Source: Nocardia salmonicida NBRC 13393
Lineage (GTDB): Bacteria; Actinomycetota; Actinomycetes; Mycobacteriales; Mycobacteriaceae
DNA length: 64,000 nucleotides
Assembly (NCBI RefSeq): GCF_001613085.1
Contig: NZ_BDBR01000003.1
Coordinates: forward strand, 1-64,000
Reading direction: 5' to 3'
Shown one piece after another: positions 1 through 8,419 of the stretch. The first letter of the stretch is position 1; each line of letters begins with the position of its first letter. A program made the position numbers and the translations under genes. The notes beneath the pieces were generated by a model. It saw only the letters and a program-made list of their open reading frames with translations. It made no database searches and was not told where the DNA came from.

Positions 1-229
1 GGACCTGGTCTTTGTCGAGGACCTTGTGCAGGGCGGTGATGATGCCCTTGATGCGCGGGTGGTCGGGCGCGACGCCGTAGCGGATCAGACCGAAGGGCGC
101 GGGCATACGCTCGTAGAGGTCGATGCTCACTCCCCCGTCTGAGCAGGCATCGGACTTCATCAACGCGTCGGCGGCGTAGATACCGGCGGGCCCGGCGCCG
201 ATGATCGCCACCCGCAGTGGGGTTCTCAT
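1..229 (-). CDS. FprA-like NADPH-ferredoxin reductase (N-terminal part, runs off the window)
   Basis: Translation from ATG at 229 gives an FAD-binding Rossmann motif GAGPAGIYAA at residues 11-20, followed by a segment reading PFGLIRYGVAPDHPRIK, the conserved region of FprA/adrenodoxin-reductase-type NADPH-ferredoxin reductases. Only about 76 residues are present; the rest lies beyond position 1. The ATG overlaps the stop of the 7Fe ferredoxin gene (ATGA), so the two are probably translationally coupled. It is the last visible gene of the cluster 1 operon. Its likely role is to pass electrons from NADPH to that ferredoxin. Family call is secure; physiological partner is inferred from adjacency. 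Confidence 0.85.
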   Translation of the reverse strand, partial: MRTPLRVAIIGAGPAGIYAADALMKSDACSDGGVSIDLYERMPAPFGLIRYGVAPDHPRIKGIITALHKVLDKDQV

Positions 230-561
230 TTCTCGTACCCCGCGACGAACGGCGTGTCCACGCCGAGTTCACCCACCGCACCCGCGCCACCAGGCGAACC
301 CAGCGCAGTGTCGCGGCCGGGGAGCACCGTGTCGAAGAAGGCCGCGTTCGTGGCGACGAACCCTTCCTGGCCCGCCGGGATATCGTCGTCGAGATAGATC
401 GCCTCGACTGGGCAGACCGGCTCGCACGCACCGCAATCCACGCACTCGGTCGGATGGATGTAAGCCATCCTGTCACCGGTGTAGATGCAATCGACCGGGC
501 ATTCCTCCACGCAAGCGCGATCCATGACGTCCACGCAGGCGGCTCCGATGACGAAGGTCAT
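226..561 (-). CDS. FdxA-like 7Fe ferredoxin, 111 aa
   Basis: The 111-residue product begins MTFVIGAACVDVMDRACVEE and carries Cys9, Cys17, Cys21, Cys25 and Cys40, Cys43, Cys46, Cys50, the pattern of actinobacterial [3Fe-4S][4Fe-4S] FdxA ferredoxins, including the conserved segment YIHPTECVDCGACEPVCPVE. The ATG at 561 overlaps the stop of the upstream ABC ATPase (ATGA). An in-frame extension upstream of this ATG is Arg/Pro-rich antisense of the ATPase and was discarded. Placed between an oxyanion-type transporter and an FprA reductase, it probably supplies low-potential electrons to the operon's flavoprotein and small ferredoxin; that link is inference. Confidence 0.9.
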   Translation of the reverse strand: MTFVIGAACVDVMDRACVEECPVDCIYTGDRMAYIHPTECVDCGACEPVCPVEAIYLDDDIPAGQEGFVATNAAFFDTVLPGRDTALGSPGGAGAVGELGVDTPFVAGYEK

Positions 562-1313
562 GGCTGTAGTTCCTTCTCGTTGGGCTCGCCTAGAGCGGCG
601 AGGATTTCGTAACGCAGACGCGCGAATTCGGGTTCGAATCGGGCGCCGGGTGCGCGCGGTGAGGCGATCTCGATGACGCGCTGAATGCGGGCAGGGCGCG
701 GGGTGAGCAGAACGATCCGGTCGGCCAGCAGGAGCGCCTCGTCGACGTCGTGGGTCACGAACAGCACCGTGGTTCGGCGTTGCTGCCACACCGAGATGAG
801 CAGGCGCTGCATATCCGCGCGGGTCTGCGCGTCGAGGGCGCCGAACGGTTCGTCCATCAGCAGCACGCGTGGCTGCGCGGCCAATGTTCGCGCCAATTGC
901 ACGCGCTGACGCATACCGCCCGAGAGCGCACCGGGCAGGTGATCACCGAACTCTGTGAGCCCCACCAGGTTCAGCAGTTCCTGGGCTTCGATGCGGCGGC
1001 TGCGCCGTGATACCCCGCGCAGTTTCAGCGCGAATTCGACATTGCGCCGAGCGGTGCGCCACGGCAGCAACGCGTCCTCCTGGAACACCATCGAGCAGTG
1101 CTGCGCCGAGGGTCCACCGTCGACCGTGACCGTCCCACCGATCGGCGGCAGCAACCCGGCCATCGCCCGCAGCACCGTGGATTTGCCGCAGCCCGATGGG
1201 CCGAGCAGTACCACGATCTGACCCGCATCGACATCGAGATCGACTTCGGCGGCGAGACTTTCACCGTAGGCGATACGCAACCCGTGCAGCCGCACCGCGG
1301 CGCCGGCGCTCAT
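558..1313 (-). CDS. ABC transporter ATPase, SsuB/TauB/NrtD type (cluster 1)
   Basis: A 251-residue ATPase with Walker A GPSGCGKST (38-46), signature LSGGMRQR, Walker B LLMDEPFGALD and the switch His in VTHDVDEA. This belongs to the taurine/sulfonate/nitrate importer ATPase family. The start chosen is ATG 1313 (MSAGAAVRLHGL) because it overlaps the permease stop as ATGA; an in-frame ATG seven codons upstream is possible. It sits with a permease and binding protein in the same operon, so it powers uptake of the cluster 1 substrate. A paralogue in cluster 2 lies at 23254-23997. Substrate is unknown. Confidence 0.93.
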   Translation of the reverse strand: MSAGAAVRLHGLRIAYGESLAAEVDLDVDAGQIVVLLGPSGCGKSTVLRAMAGLLPPIGGTVTVDGGPSAQHCSMVFQEDALLPWRTARRNVEFALKLRGVSRRSRRIEAQELLNLVGLTEFGDHLPGALSGGMRQRVQLARTLAAQPRVLLMDEPFGALDAQTRADMQRLLISVWQQRRTTVLFVTHDVDEALLLADRIVLLTPRPARIQRVIEIASPRAPGARFEPEFARLRYEILAALGEPNEKELQP

Positions 1314-2173
1314 CGCTGCGCCCTCGGCAGCCACCGGTTCACCCGGCGCCCTGCAAGTTCGACCAACCAGGCGGTGAACCAGCCGAGCAGGCCGATGGTG
1401 AGCATTCCGACGATCACCCCCGGATAATCCAGGAGCCCGTAGGACTGCCAGGTGAAGTACCCGATACCGAACTGACCCGAGATCATCTCCGCGCTGATCA
1501 CACAGATCCAGGCCACACCCATCGCCACCGACAGCCCGGAGAAGATGCCGGGCAGCGCGCCGGGCAGCGCGATCTGGAACAGGATGTCGCGGCGGCGGGC
1601 GCCGAGGGTGTGTGCCGCCTCTTCCCAGACTTTGGGCAGCGCGTGCATGGCGTGGATGGTGCTCACCGCGACCGGGAAGAACGCGGCGAAGAAGGTGATG
1701 AACACGATGCCCTGTTCACCGGTCGGGAACAGCAGGATGGCAAGGGGCACCAGCGCGATCGCCGGGATCGGCCGGAACACCTCGAGCACCGGCCGCACGA
1801 GCGCGCTGACCACGGCCGAGCGACCCACCGCCATACCGATCAGCACGCCGGACACCGTGGCGAGGCCGAAGCCGATCAGGATGCGGCGGGTGCTGGAGAA
1901 GATGTCACGGTAGTAGGTCGACGCACCGAGCTGCGTGCGAAAGGAGTCGAATACCTGTGCGGGCGTAGGGATCTTGTCGAAACGTAACCAGAACACGACC
2001 TGATTGGTGGTGAGCAGGTACCAGCCGAGCAGCAACGCCAACAGCGGTACGGCGGTCAGTGCAGCCTTGCGCACCTTGGTGGGAACGGTGAATCGGCTAG
2101 GTGAACTCGTCGATGTGGTAACGGTTTCGGGGGCCGCGACGGGCGCGGTGCGGGGTTCGGCGGAAATGGTCAT
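1310..2173 (-). CDS. ABC transporter permease, SsuC/TauC type (cluster 1)
   Basis: A 287-residue inner-membrane protein with about six hydrophobic segments and the EAA loop EEAAHTLGARRRDILFQI that docks the ATPase, typical of SsuC/TauC/NrtB permeases. The start at ATG 2173 is supported by AGGAGG six bases upstream; the long in-frame upstream extension is an antisense shadow of the binding-protein gene. The N-terminal 30 residues are Ser/Thr/Pro-rich and cytoplasmic. It overlaps the ATPase gene by ATGA. The paralogue at 20910-21776 has the same loop and the same hydrophobic layout. Confidence 0.93.
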   Translation of the reverse strand: MTISAEPRTAPVAAPETVTTSTSSPSRFTVPTKVRKAALTAVPLLALLLGWYLLTTNQVVFWLRFDKIPTPAQVFDSFRTQLGASTYYRDIFSSTRRILIGFGLATVSGVLIGMAVGRSAVVSALVRPVLEVFRPIPAIALVPLAILLFPTGEQGIVFITFFAAFFPVAVSTIHAMHALPKVWEEAAHTLGARRRDILFQIALPGALPGIFSGLSVAMGVAWICVISAEMISGQFGIGYFTWQSYGLLDYPGVIVGMLTIGLLGWFTAWLVELAGRRVNRWLPRAQR

Positions 2174-2202
2174 GGTGAGCCTCCTGGTCTCACGTGACGG
2201 AT

Positions 2203-3615
2203 CTAGCGGGCCTTCAGTGCTGCCTGGTAGTCGATCACCGTGACGCCCGGATGGGCGGCGGCGTACTGCTGTGCACCGACGCGGGTCGCGAACGGCAAGA
2301 GCCGATCGTCGGGGCCGACGGCGGGATCGCTGACCCAGGTCGCGGTCGCGGCGAACAGCCGGATCCCGGTGCCGTGGTCGGGCACGTAGGCGGCGCGGAC
2401 GGTGGCACCCGTGGCCGCGATCTGCCGCAGCAGACAGGTCGGTGTCCTGGCGACCGTGGTTGTCGGGGTGTCGGCGAACCACACCTCCGAGGCGGTGGGG
2501 ATTCCGTCCACCATTCCCCCGCACGCGGCATCGGTACCGGTCAGTGGTGCGGCGGCGGCCACCGACGCGCGGGCGGTGTCGTAGTCGGCGCCGTACACAG
2601 CACGCACATAGCGGTCGTCGACGAACTCGCCGAGGTCGAGGTCCGCCAGTGCGCCGAGGCTTTTCAGGAACGGCAGCAGCTTGCCGAGCGCGTCCACCTG
2701 CTGAGGTTTGATCGTCGGATCGAAGCTCACCAGGCCGTTCGGGCCGTTGTAGAGATACACCACCTCGGCGGGCAACCCGGTGATCTCGGCGACTCGCTGC
2801 GCGGCGGCCAGTGGGTTCTGGTTGAGATAGTCCGTGGTTTTGCGCACCGCGGTGAGAAACGCGGTGACGATGTCGGGGTTGTCGGTGCCGAAGCGTTCAC
2901 TCGCGACGACGGCGTGAAAGGTCGGAATGCCCGCGCTGCCACCGTCATAGAGCAGTTTCGCCTTACCGTCGTAGACGAGCTTCTGTGGCCACGGCACGAA
3001 CTGAGCCAGCGCGGCCACCTGATCACCCTGCAGAGCCGAGGCGCCGACGGCGGGATCCTGACCGAGCAGCTTCACATCGTCGAGGGTCATCCCGGCCGCG
3101 GACAGCCCCGTGGCGAGCATGCCGTGCGCGGCCGACCCGACGCTGGTCGACACGATCTCACCGCGCAGATCTGCGATCGTCGCTGCCTTCGAATCCGTCG
3201 GCACCACAATCTGATTCAGCGAACCGCGCAGATTGTAGCCGGTGACGGCGATCAGTTCGGATTTCACGTCGGCGTGATCACGGGTCTTGGAACCGTTGAC
3301 CAGGATCGGTGCGTCGCCCATCGAGCCGATGTCGACCTGACCTGCCAGCATCTGTGCGGTCAGCGGTGGGCCCGCGGCGAAATCCTTCCACTCCACCTTG
3401 TAGGTGAGGCCCTTGGTCTTGCCGAGTTCGGCGAGTTCGGCCTCGAAGGTGCCACGATCACGCAGCAGGGTGCCCGCCGTGACGGTATTGATGGTCTTGG
3501 ACTGGTAGCCGATGTTCACGGTGACGGTCTTGCCGTCGTCGGCGCCCCCGCAGCCGGTGGCCAGGGAGGCCACCGCGGCGACACCGAGCAGCAGCGCGGG
3601 GATTCGGATGCTCAT
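2203..3615 (-). CDS. ABC substrate-binding lipoprotein with C-terminal NosL-like domain (cluster 1)
   Basis: The 470-residue product starts with a lipoprotein signal peptide ending LATGCGG. Residues about 30-345 form an NMT1/SsuA-type binding protein (IGYQSKTINTVTAGTLLR, then DIGSMGDAPILVNGS). This family normally ends at 320-350 residues. Here a further 110 residues follow, containing CGGM (from 365), TPTCLLRQI, AAYVPDHGTG and LLPFATRVGAQQYAAAHPG. That order resembles NosL, the lipoprotein copper chaperone of nitrous oxide reductase, although the match is from memory. The lipoprotein would sit on the outer membrane face and deliver substrate to the adjacent permease. The cluster 2 paralogue shares the extension. 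Confidence 0.85.
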   Translation of the reverse strand: MSIRIPALLLGVAAVASLATGCGGADDGKTVTVNIGYQSKTINTVTAGTLLRDRGTFEAELAELGKTKGLTYKVEWKDFAAGPPLTAQMLAGQVDIGSMGDAPILVNGSKTRDHADVKSELIAVTGYNLRGSLNQIVVPTDSKAATIADLRGEIVSTSVGSAAHGMLATGLSAAGMTLDDVKLLGQDPAVGASALQGDQVAALAQFVPWPQKLVYDGKAKLLYDGGSAGIPTFHAVVASERFGTDNPDIVTAFLTAVRKTTDYLNQNPLAAAQRVAEITGLPAEVVYLYNGPNGLVSFDPTIKPQQVDALGKLLPFLKSLGALADLDLGEFVDDRYVRAVYGADYDTARASVAAAAPLTGTDAACGGMVDGIPTASEVWFADTPTTTVARTPTCLLRQIAATGATVRAAYVPDHGTGIRLFAATATWVSDPAVGPDDRLLPFATRVGAQQYAAAHPGVTVIDYQAALKAR

Positions 3616-3625
3616 GATGGCTCTC

Positions 3626-3853
3626 TCAACGCAACAGGAACGGGATGTTCACGGTGACGGCGCCGACCGGGCATCGCGCGGCACACGGCCCGCAGTACCA
3701 GCACTCGTCGACGTGCATGTATGCCTTGCCCGAATCCGGGTGGATGGCAAGGGAATCGAGCGGACACATGTCCACACAGAGGGTGCAGCCGTCGATACAT
3801 TTCGCCTCGTCGACCGAGACGGGGACATCGAGGCGGGCATTGACCTGGGCCAT
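3626..3853 (-). CDS. 2[4Fe-4S] ferredoxin, AprB-like, 75 aa (cluster 1)
   Basis: The 75-residue protein has two cysteine quartets, Cys19/23/26/30 and Cys51/54/57/61, each ending in CP, and the sequence CWYCGPCAARCP. The spacing fits two [4Fe-4S] clusters as in the small AprB-type partners of AprA flavoproteins. The start ATG at 3853 shares one base with the stop of the HEAT gene (TGATG). It follows flavoprotein and HEAT genes and precedes the transporter, so it is probably the immediate electron partner of the flavoprotein. A near-identical protein in cluster 2 (19237-19464) has the same cysteine numbering. Confidence 0.92.
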   Translation of the reverse strand: MAQVNARLDVPVSVDEAKCIDGCTLCVDMCPLDSLAIHPDSGKAYMHVDECWYCGPCAARCPVGAVTVNIPFLLR

Positions 3854-4758
3854 CAGAGTTCCTTTCCAGAGTTGGCGATGCCGATGCGGGCGAAGGCACG
3901 GACATCAGCGTCCGGGTCGTCGAGGGCCGCCTGCAGCGCCGAGGTGATGTCGCGTCGCTCGGCGATCCGTTCGGCCAGTGCGCGCACTGCCGCCTTGCGG
4001 ACGTCGAGATTGGGGTCGGAGACCGCCGACAGCAGCGGTGCCGCGGCGAGTTCGGGGTCCGCGGCGGCCAGGGCGATCGCCGCTGCTTGGCGGACCTGCC
4101 ACGCCGGATCGGTGATGGCCACGGTGGCCGTCGCGGCGGCGTGTTCGTCGCAGCCGGTGCCCGCCAGACTCGACAGCGCGGCCGCCCGGACGAGCGGTTG
4201 GGGATCGGCCGCCAAAGCGAGGAGAGTCACCGCGCCGCGCGGATCACCGACCGCCGCGATCCCTTTCGCGACACCGATGCGCACGTCGTGGTCTTCGTCG
4301 GCGGCAGCGACGGCGAGTTCGTCGAGCGCGTCGACCGAGGTGAGGCCGCCGACCACCGTGCGCCGCACCGCGGCATTCGGATCGACCAGCCATCGCGCCA
4401 GCTCACCCGCGTCCACCCTGCGGTGTCGCCACAGCGCCTCGATGGCGGCCGAGCGCACCGCAGGCTCCGGTGCGGAGACGCATTTTCGCAGGGCCGCATC
4501 GAATTCCGGCCCCGGAACGAGCACTTCGAGGAGTTCGGTGAGCAGACCGATGGCGGCATGGCGCACGTCGACATCGGTATCGGCGAGCGCGGCGGCGAAG
4601 ATCGGTGCCGCTCGGGCCCAGTCGTCCGTGGTTTCACTCAGCACCGACAGCGCGGTACGGCGAACCTCCGGGTGCGGGTCGGTCAGAAACGGGGTGAGCT
4701 CGTCGAGTTCGGGGCATTCGTCGGCGAGCTCGAGTAGGGTCAGCAGCCGCGCGCTCAT
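3853..4758 (-). CDS. HEAT-repeat (PBS-lyase type) protein, 301 aa (cluster 1)
   Basis: The product consists of tandem short HEAT repeats of about 30 residues with recurring DPxxxVRxAAxxAL units (e.g. TDPHPEVRRTALSVL, DPNLDVRKAAVRALAE, DPDADVRAFARIGIA). It has no signal peptide, no cofactor motif and few cysteines, so it looks like a cytoplasmic protein-binding scaffold. ATG 4758 overlaps the flavoprotein stop as ATGA. In cluster 2 the equivalent repeats are fused to the C-terminus of the flavoprotein, which strongly suggests that the two proteins form a complex here. The exact function is unknown. Confidence 0.88.
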   Translation of the reverse strand: MSARLLTLLELADECPELDELTPFLTDPHPEVRRTALSVLSETTDDWARAAPIFAAALADTDVDVRHAAIGLLTELLEVLVPGPEFDAALRKCVSAPEPAVRSAAIEALWRHRRVDAGELARWLVDPNAAVRRTVVGGLTSVDALDELAVAAADEDHDVRIGVAKGIAAVGDPRGAVTLLALAADPQPLVRAAALSSLAGTGCDEHAAATATVAITDPAWQVRQAAAIALAAADPELAAAPLLSAVSDPNLDVRKAAVRALAERIAERRDITSALQAALDDPDADVRAFARIGIANSGKEL

Positions 4759-6518
4759 CGGGCACCCCACGCGCCGACGAGTTCGGGGGCAGCCACATCG
4801 GCGACTCCGTCGGGCCGCACGAAACCGGGCACGGGCACGATATAGGGCGCGACCGGCCGAGTCTTGAACTCCATCGCACCGCCTGCACCGCGAAAGAGGT
4901 TCAGATGGCAGAACCACTCGGCGTCGTTGCTGGCGGGCCAATCCGCACGCTGATGATAGAGCCCCCACCGACTTTCGGTCCGGCGCAGTGAAGCACGCGC
5001 CGCCATTTCGGCACAGTCTCGAATGAAGGTGACCTCGGCGCAGCGCATCAGTTCGTGCGGCGTCTGTCCGCCCATCGCGGCGATATCGGTGTTCATCCGT
5101 TCGAAGGCTTCGACGCCGAGCGTCAGATACGACTGCGCCTTGGGCGGCTGGAGGTAGTCGTTGACGAAGCGGCGCAGTTTGTACTCGACCTGCGGCTGTG
5201 GCGGGCCGTCGGGGTTGCGCAGGGGGCGGTAGATCAGCTCGTGGGCGGCCTCGATCTGATCGGTCGGCAGGTCCGGATGTGCTGCGCCGCGCGCGAATTC
5301 GCTCGCGTGCTCACCGGCGATGTCGCCGTAGACGAAGGCGCCGATCATGTAGTTGTGCGGAACCAGCGCCATGTCGCCGGCCGCGTAGAGGCCGGGCACC
5401 GTGGTCGCGGCGTGTTCGTCGACCCAGACTCCCGACGCGGAATGTCCACTGCACAACCCGATCTCGGAAATGTGCATTTCGATGTCGCTGGTGCGGTAGT
5501 CGGTGCCGCGGCCTTCGTGGAAGGTGCCACGGGTGGGGCGTTCGGTGGTGTGCAGAATGCCTTCGATCTCGCGGATCGTGGCATCGGGCAAGTGGCTCAG
5601 TTTCAGGTAGATCGGGCCGCGTGCGCTGTCGAGTTCGCGTTTGACCTCGGCCATCATCTGACCTGACCAGTAGTCGCAGTCGACGAAGCGGTTACCTTCG
5701 GAGTTGACCTGGTAGCCGCCGAACGGGTTGGCCACATACGCGCAGGCAGGACCGTTGTAGTCCTTGATCAGCGGGTTGATCTGGAAGCACTCGATGCCCG
5801 AGAGTTCGGCGCCGGCGTGATAGGCCATCGCGTAGCCGTCACCGGCGTTGGTGGGGTTCTCGTAGGTGCCGTAGAGGTAGCCCGACGCGGGCAGACCGAG
5901 CCGACCGCACGCACCCGCCGCCAGGATCACCGCGCCTGCCGAGATGGTGACGAATTCGCCGGTGCGCGTGTCGAATCCGACCGCGCCGACCGCGCGTCCG
6001 TCGACGGTGAGTACCCGCACCGGCATCACCCGATTGCTGATGGTCACCTTGGATCGGACATCTCGGGCGCGCAGGGTCCGGTAGAGCACCTTCTTCACGT
6101 CGCGCCCCTCGGGCATCGGCAAGACGTAGGAGCCGGAGCGGTGTACCTTGCGGACGGCGTATTCGCCGTGCTCGTCCTTCTCGAATTTGACGCCGTAACC
6201 TTCGAGGCGTTGCACCATCTCGAATCCCCGGGTCGCGGTTTCGTAGACGGTGCGTTGGTTGACGATGCCGTCGTTGGCGACGGTGATGTCGGCGACGTAA
6301 TCCTCCGGGCTGGCCTTGCCGGGGACGACGGCATTGTTGACGCCGTCCATGCCCATCGCGAGTGCGCCGGAGTGCCGGACGTGGGCCTTTTCGAGAAGGA
6401 GCACGTTGGCGCCGTGGCGGGCCGCGGTGAGCGCGGCCATGGTGCCCGCGGTGCCGCCACCGACGATCAGGACGTCGCAGACGAGTTCTCGCCGGTCGGT
6501 CAGCGGTGGAACCTGCAT
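4755..6518 (-). CDS. AprA/FrdA-like FAD flavoprotein, 587 aa (cluster 1)
   Basis: An FAD-dependent oxidoreductase of the fumarate reductase/succinate dehydrogenase/APS reductase alpha-subunit superfamily. The dinucleotide motif IVGGGTAGTMAAL lies at residues 18-30, and a C-terminal FAD segment reads VPGLYAAGDMALVPHNYM. No signal peptide is seen, so it is cytoplasmic. I place the start at ATG 6518, five bases after the GntR stop and behind a GGGG stretch; an in-frame TTG at 6527 is less likely. Association with an AprB-like ferredoxin favours an AprA-like role in electron transfer to a sulfur or other oxidised substrate, but APS reductase activity is not claimed. The substrate is unknown. Confidence 0.88.
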   Translation of the reverse strand: MQVPPLTDRRELVCDVLIVGGGTAGTMAALTAARHGANVLLLEKAHVRHSGALAMGMDGVNNAVVPGKASPEDYVADITVANDGIVNQRTVYETATRGFEMVQRLEGYGVKFEKDEHGEYAVRKVHRSGSYVLPMPEGRDVKKVLYRTLRARDVRSKVTISNRVMPVRVLTVDGRAVGAVGFDTRTGEFVTISAGAVILAAGACGRLGLPASGYLYGTYENPTNAGDGYAMAYHAGAELSGIECFQINPLIKDYNGPACAYVANPFGGYQVNSEGNRFVDCDYWSGQMMAEVKRELDSARGPIYLKLSHLPDATIREIEGILHTTERPTRGTFHEGRGTDYRTSDIEMHISEIGLCSGHSASGVWVDEHAATTVPGLYAAGDMALVPHNYMIGAFVYGDIAGEHASEFARGAAHPDLPTDQIEAAHELIYRPLRNPDGPPQPQVEYKLRRFVNDYLQPPKAQSYLTLGVEAFERMNTDIAAMGGQTPHELMRCAEVTFIRDCAEMAARASLRRTESRWGLYHQRADWPASNDAEWFCHLNLFRGAGGAMEFKTRPVAPYIVPVPGFVRPDGVADVAAPELVGAWGAR

Positions 6519-6523
6519 GGGGA

Positions 6524-7333
6524 TCAACCCCTTTCGTTGTTGTCGCGGGTGCGCCGCGGGGTCACCGGGACGCGGTCGAGCCGCCCGGACAGGGAGAACC
6601 GGTCGCCGCGATAGCGGATGTATTCGAGATCGACGGGTCGACCGGAGTCGGTGTAGGTGAGCCGTTCGACGAACAGCAACGGAGATCCCGCGCGGACCTG
6701 CAACAGTCCGGCGACAGTGGGATCGGCGGCGACCGCCTCGATCGCGACCGCGGCCGAGCCGAGTGGCAGACCGAGTTCGGCTTCGAGGAGGCCGAACACG
6801 TCGCAGCCGGCGAGATCCTTGTCCAGGAGTGGAATGCCTACGTCGGCGGTGAGATAGCTGGCGTCGAGCGAAAGCGGAGCGCCGTCGAGGTAGCGCACCC
6901 GTTCCAAGGCGACGACCGGGTCGCCGGGCTGCAGCTCGAGCCGTTCGGCGACCAGCGGTGTGGCGGGCACGACCTCGGCGAGCAGGACCTGGTTCACCAC
7001 CCGGTCACTGCTGGTCTCGAAGGTTTCAGCGAGGCCACGCAGACGGTCGAGGCCCTGTACCGCCTTGTCGGCGACGACGAATGTGCCCGCACCGGGGACT
7101 CGGTCGATCAGGCCCTCGTCGCGGAGCAGAGTGAGTGCGTCGCGGACGATATTGCGGCTGGTGGCGAAGTCGGCGGCGAGCTGGGCTTCGGCAGGCAGTG
7201 CGCGAGTGCCGTAGACGCCGCTGCGGATGCGAGCGCGCAGGATGTCGCGGATACGCCGGGCCGGTGCGCTGCGTCTGCCCGAACCCGGATCGGGAGGCCG
7301 TGGCCTCGCCGAGGAGGCTGGAGTGGCTGTCAT
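6524..7333 (-). CDS. GntR-family regulator with UTRA domain (cluster 1)
   Basis: The 269-residue protein has an N-terminal winged helix (about residues 27-85, with LPAEAQLAADFATSRNIVRD and LLRDEGLIDRVPGAGTF) followed by a UTRA ligand-binding domain (about 100-262). It is the first gene of the nine-gene minus-strand operon, with its stop only a few bases from the flavoprotein ATG, so it is likely an autoregulated controller that senses the substrate or a product. A clear paralogue starts cluster 2 at 18461. No convincing Shine-Dalgarno sequence precedes the ATG. Confidence 0.92.
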   Translation of the reverse strand: MTATPASSARPRPPDPGSGRRSAPARRIRDILRARIRSGVYGTRALPAEAQLAADFATSRNIVRDALTLLRDEGLIDRVPGAGTFVVADKAVQGLDRLRGLAETFETSSDRVVNQVLLAEVVPATPLVAERLELQPGDPVVALERVRYLDGAPLSLDASYLTADVGIPLLDKDLAGCDVFGLLEAELGLPLGSAAVAIEAVAADPTVAGLLQVRAGSPLLFVERLTYTDSGRPVDLEYIRYRGDRFSLSGRLDRVPVTPRRTRDNNERG

Positions 7334-7381
7334 GCGGCAAATGCTGCGAACGCCGCGTTACGGCGGACGTTTCGGGCAATT

Positions 7382-7391
7382 ACCGGCCGGT
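7382..7391. promoter_or_regulatory. Palindrome in the gap upstream of cluster 1
   Basis: The 75-base gap between the LysR gene and the GntR gene contains the perfect 10-bp palindrome ACCGGCCGGT. It lies about 50 bases upstream of the GntR start and is the only conspicuous dyad there, so it could be an operator for the GntR protein. No matching palindrome is seen upstream of the cluster 2 regulator, which weakens the assignment. Confidence 0.25.
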
Positions 7392-7408
7392 TACGCCAGT
7401 TCCTGGTT

Positions 7409-8383
7409 TTACTGCGGGCCCTCGACCTGCGACGATGCGGTCTCGGTGGGGAGTCCCACCACCGAGCTACGGGCGATTTCGAGGCGCGCGGCCCGATCGA
7501 CGAGCAGTTCACCGGGCCCCGACGGTGGGGTGTTGCGGCGCCATATCGCGCGAAATTTGCGGGTCAGGCGGGCGGCGTCGGTCGAGGGAACCTCCACGAG
7601 CGTGCCGGTGGCGAGGTCCGGTGCGGCGATCAAGCGACTCAGGACGGCGGGAGCCATGCCGGTTCGGGCCGCGGCCACGATCGCGCCGGTCGAGCCGAGT
7701 TCGGCCGCCGGGCCCGTGGGTGGGGCCGCGGTGGCCAGGAGGTCCCATACGGTGTCGCGGGTGCCCGAGCCGGGTTCACGCCACAGCAGGGCGGTGCCTG
7801 CCAGCTCGGTCAGCGTGACCGGAGTCTTGCGCTGCGCCCATGGATGATTCGGTGCCACGACGACGACCAGGTCGTCGGCGCCGAGCACTCGGCTGCCGAG
7901 TCCGGCCGGTGGATGCGGACCTTCCACGAATCCGAGATCGGCCGTGCCGTCCCGCACGAGGCCCGCGACCTGTGTCGAGTTCTCGACTTCGAGCGCGATC
8001 ACGACTTCGGGGTGATCGGCACGCAGGGCGGCGAGCCAATGGGGGATGCGATGGTCGGCGATGGTCTTGGAGGCGGCGATGCGCAGGCGTGGGGCTTGTG
8101 CGGCGCGAAGCCGGGCGACATCGTCCACGAGGTCTGTGACAGCAGCCAGGACGGTGCGCGCGTGGGCGACGACGGCGCGACCCGCGTCGGTGAGTTCGGA
8201 ACCGGTCGGCGCACGGTCGAGCAGCTTCACATGCATGCGCCGTTCCAGCGCGCTGATCCGCATGCTCGCGGCGGGCTGGCTGACCCCGTGTCTGCGCGCG
8301 GCGGCACCCAGGCTGCCCAGCTCGGCCACCGACACGAGGAGATCGAGGACCTCCAGGTCGGGGGTTCCGGGTGGCAGCGTCAT
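7409..8383 (-). CDS. LysR-family transcriptional regulator, 324 aa
   Basis: The N-terminus has the LysR winged HTH (VAELGSLGAAARRHGVSQPA at about residues 18-37, then ISALERRMHVKLLDR), and the remaining 230 residues form the periplasmic-binding-like effector domain. Length is slightly above the usual 300. The gene lies one gene away from a divergent YeiH-type exporter; LysR/YeiH pairing is common and in enterobacteria involves sulfite sensing by YeiE. It also lies directly upstream of the cluster 1 operon in the same orientation. A role in sulfite response is inference. Confidence 0.9.
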   Translation of the reverse strand: MTLPPGTPDLEVLDLLVSVAELGSLGAAARRHGVSQPAASMRISALERRMHVKLLDRAPTGSELTDAGRAVVAHARTVLAAVTDLVDDVARLRAAQAPRLRIAASKTIADHRIPHWLAALRADHPEVVIALEVENSTQVAGLVRDGTADLGFVEGPHPPAGLGSRVLGADDLVVVVAPNHPWAQRKTPVTLTELAGTALLWREPGSGTRDTVWDLLATAAPPTGPAAELGSTGAIVAAARTGMAPAVLSRLIAAPDLATGTLVEVPSTDAARLTRKFRAIWRRNTPPSGPGELLVDRAARLEIARSSVVGLPTETASSQVEGPQ

Positions 8384-8419
8384 GGCCCGATTATGGGTGA
8401 CCGGCGGCGCGCCACCACA

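Noticed and set aside
3853..4758. HEAT protein as a phycobilin lyase
   Set aside because: The PBS-lyase-type HEAT label is a family name only. There is no phycobilisome context, and the same repeats are fused to a flavoprotein in cluster 2.
4755..6518. Cluster 1 flavoprotein as true APS reductase or succinate dehydrogenase
   Set aside because: No sdhB/C/D genes, no sat or dsr genes, and no cysteine-tRNA context are present. AprA-like fold and an AprB-like partner justify the relationship but not the activity.
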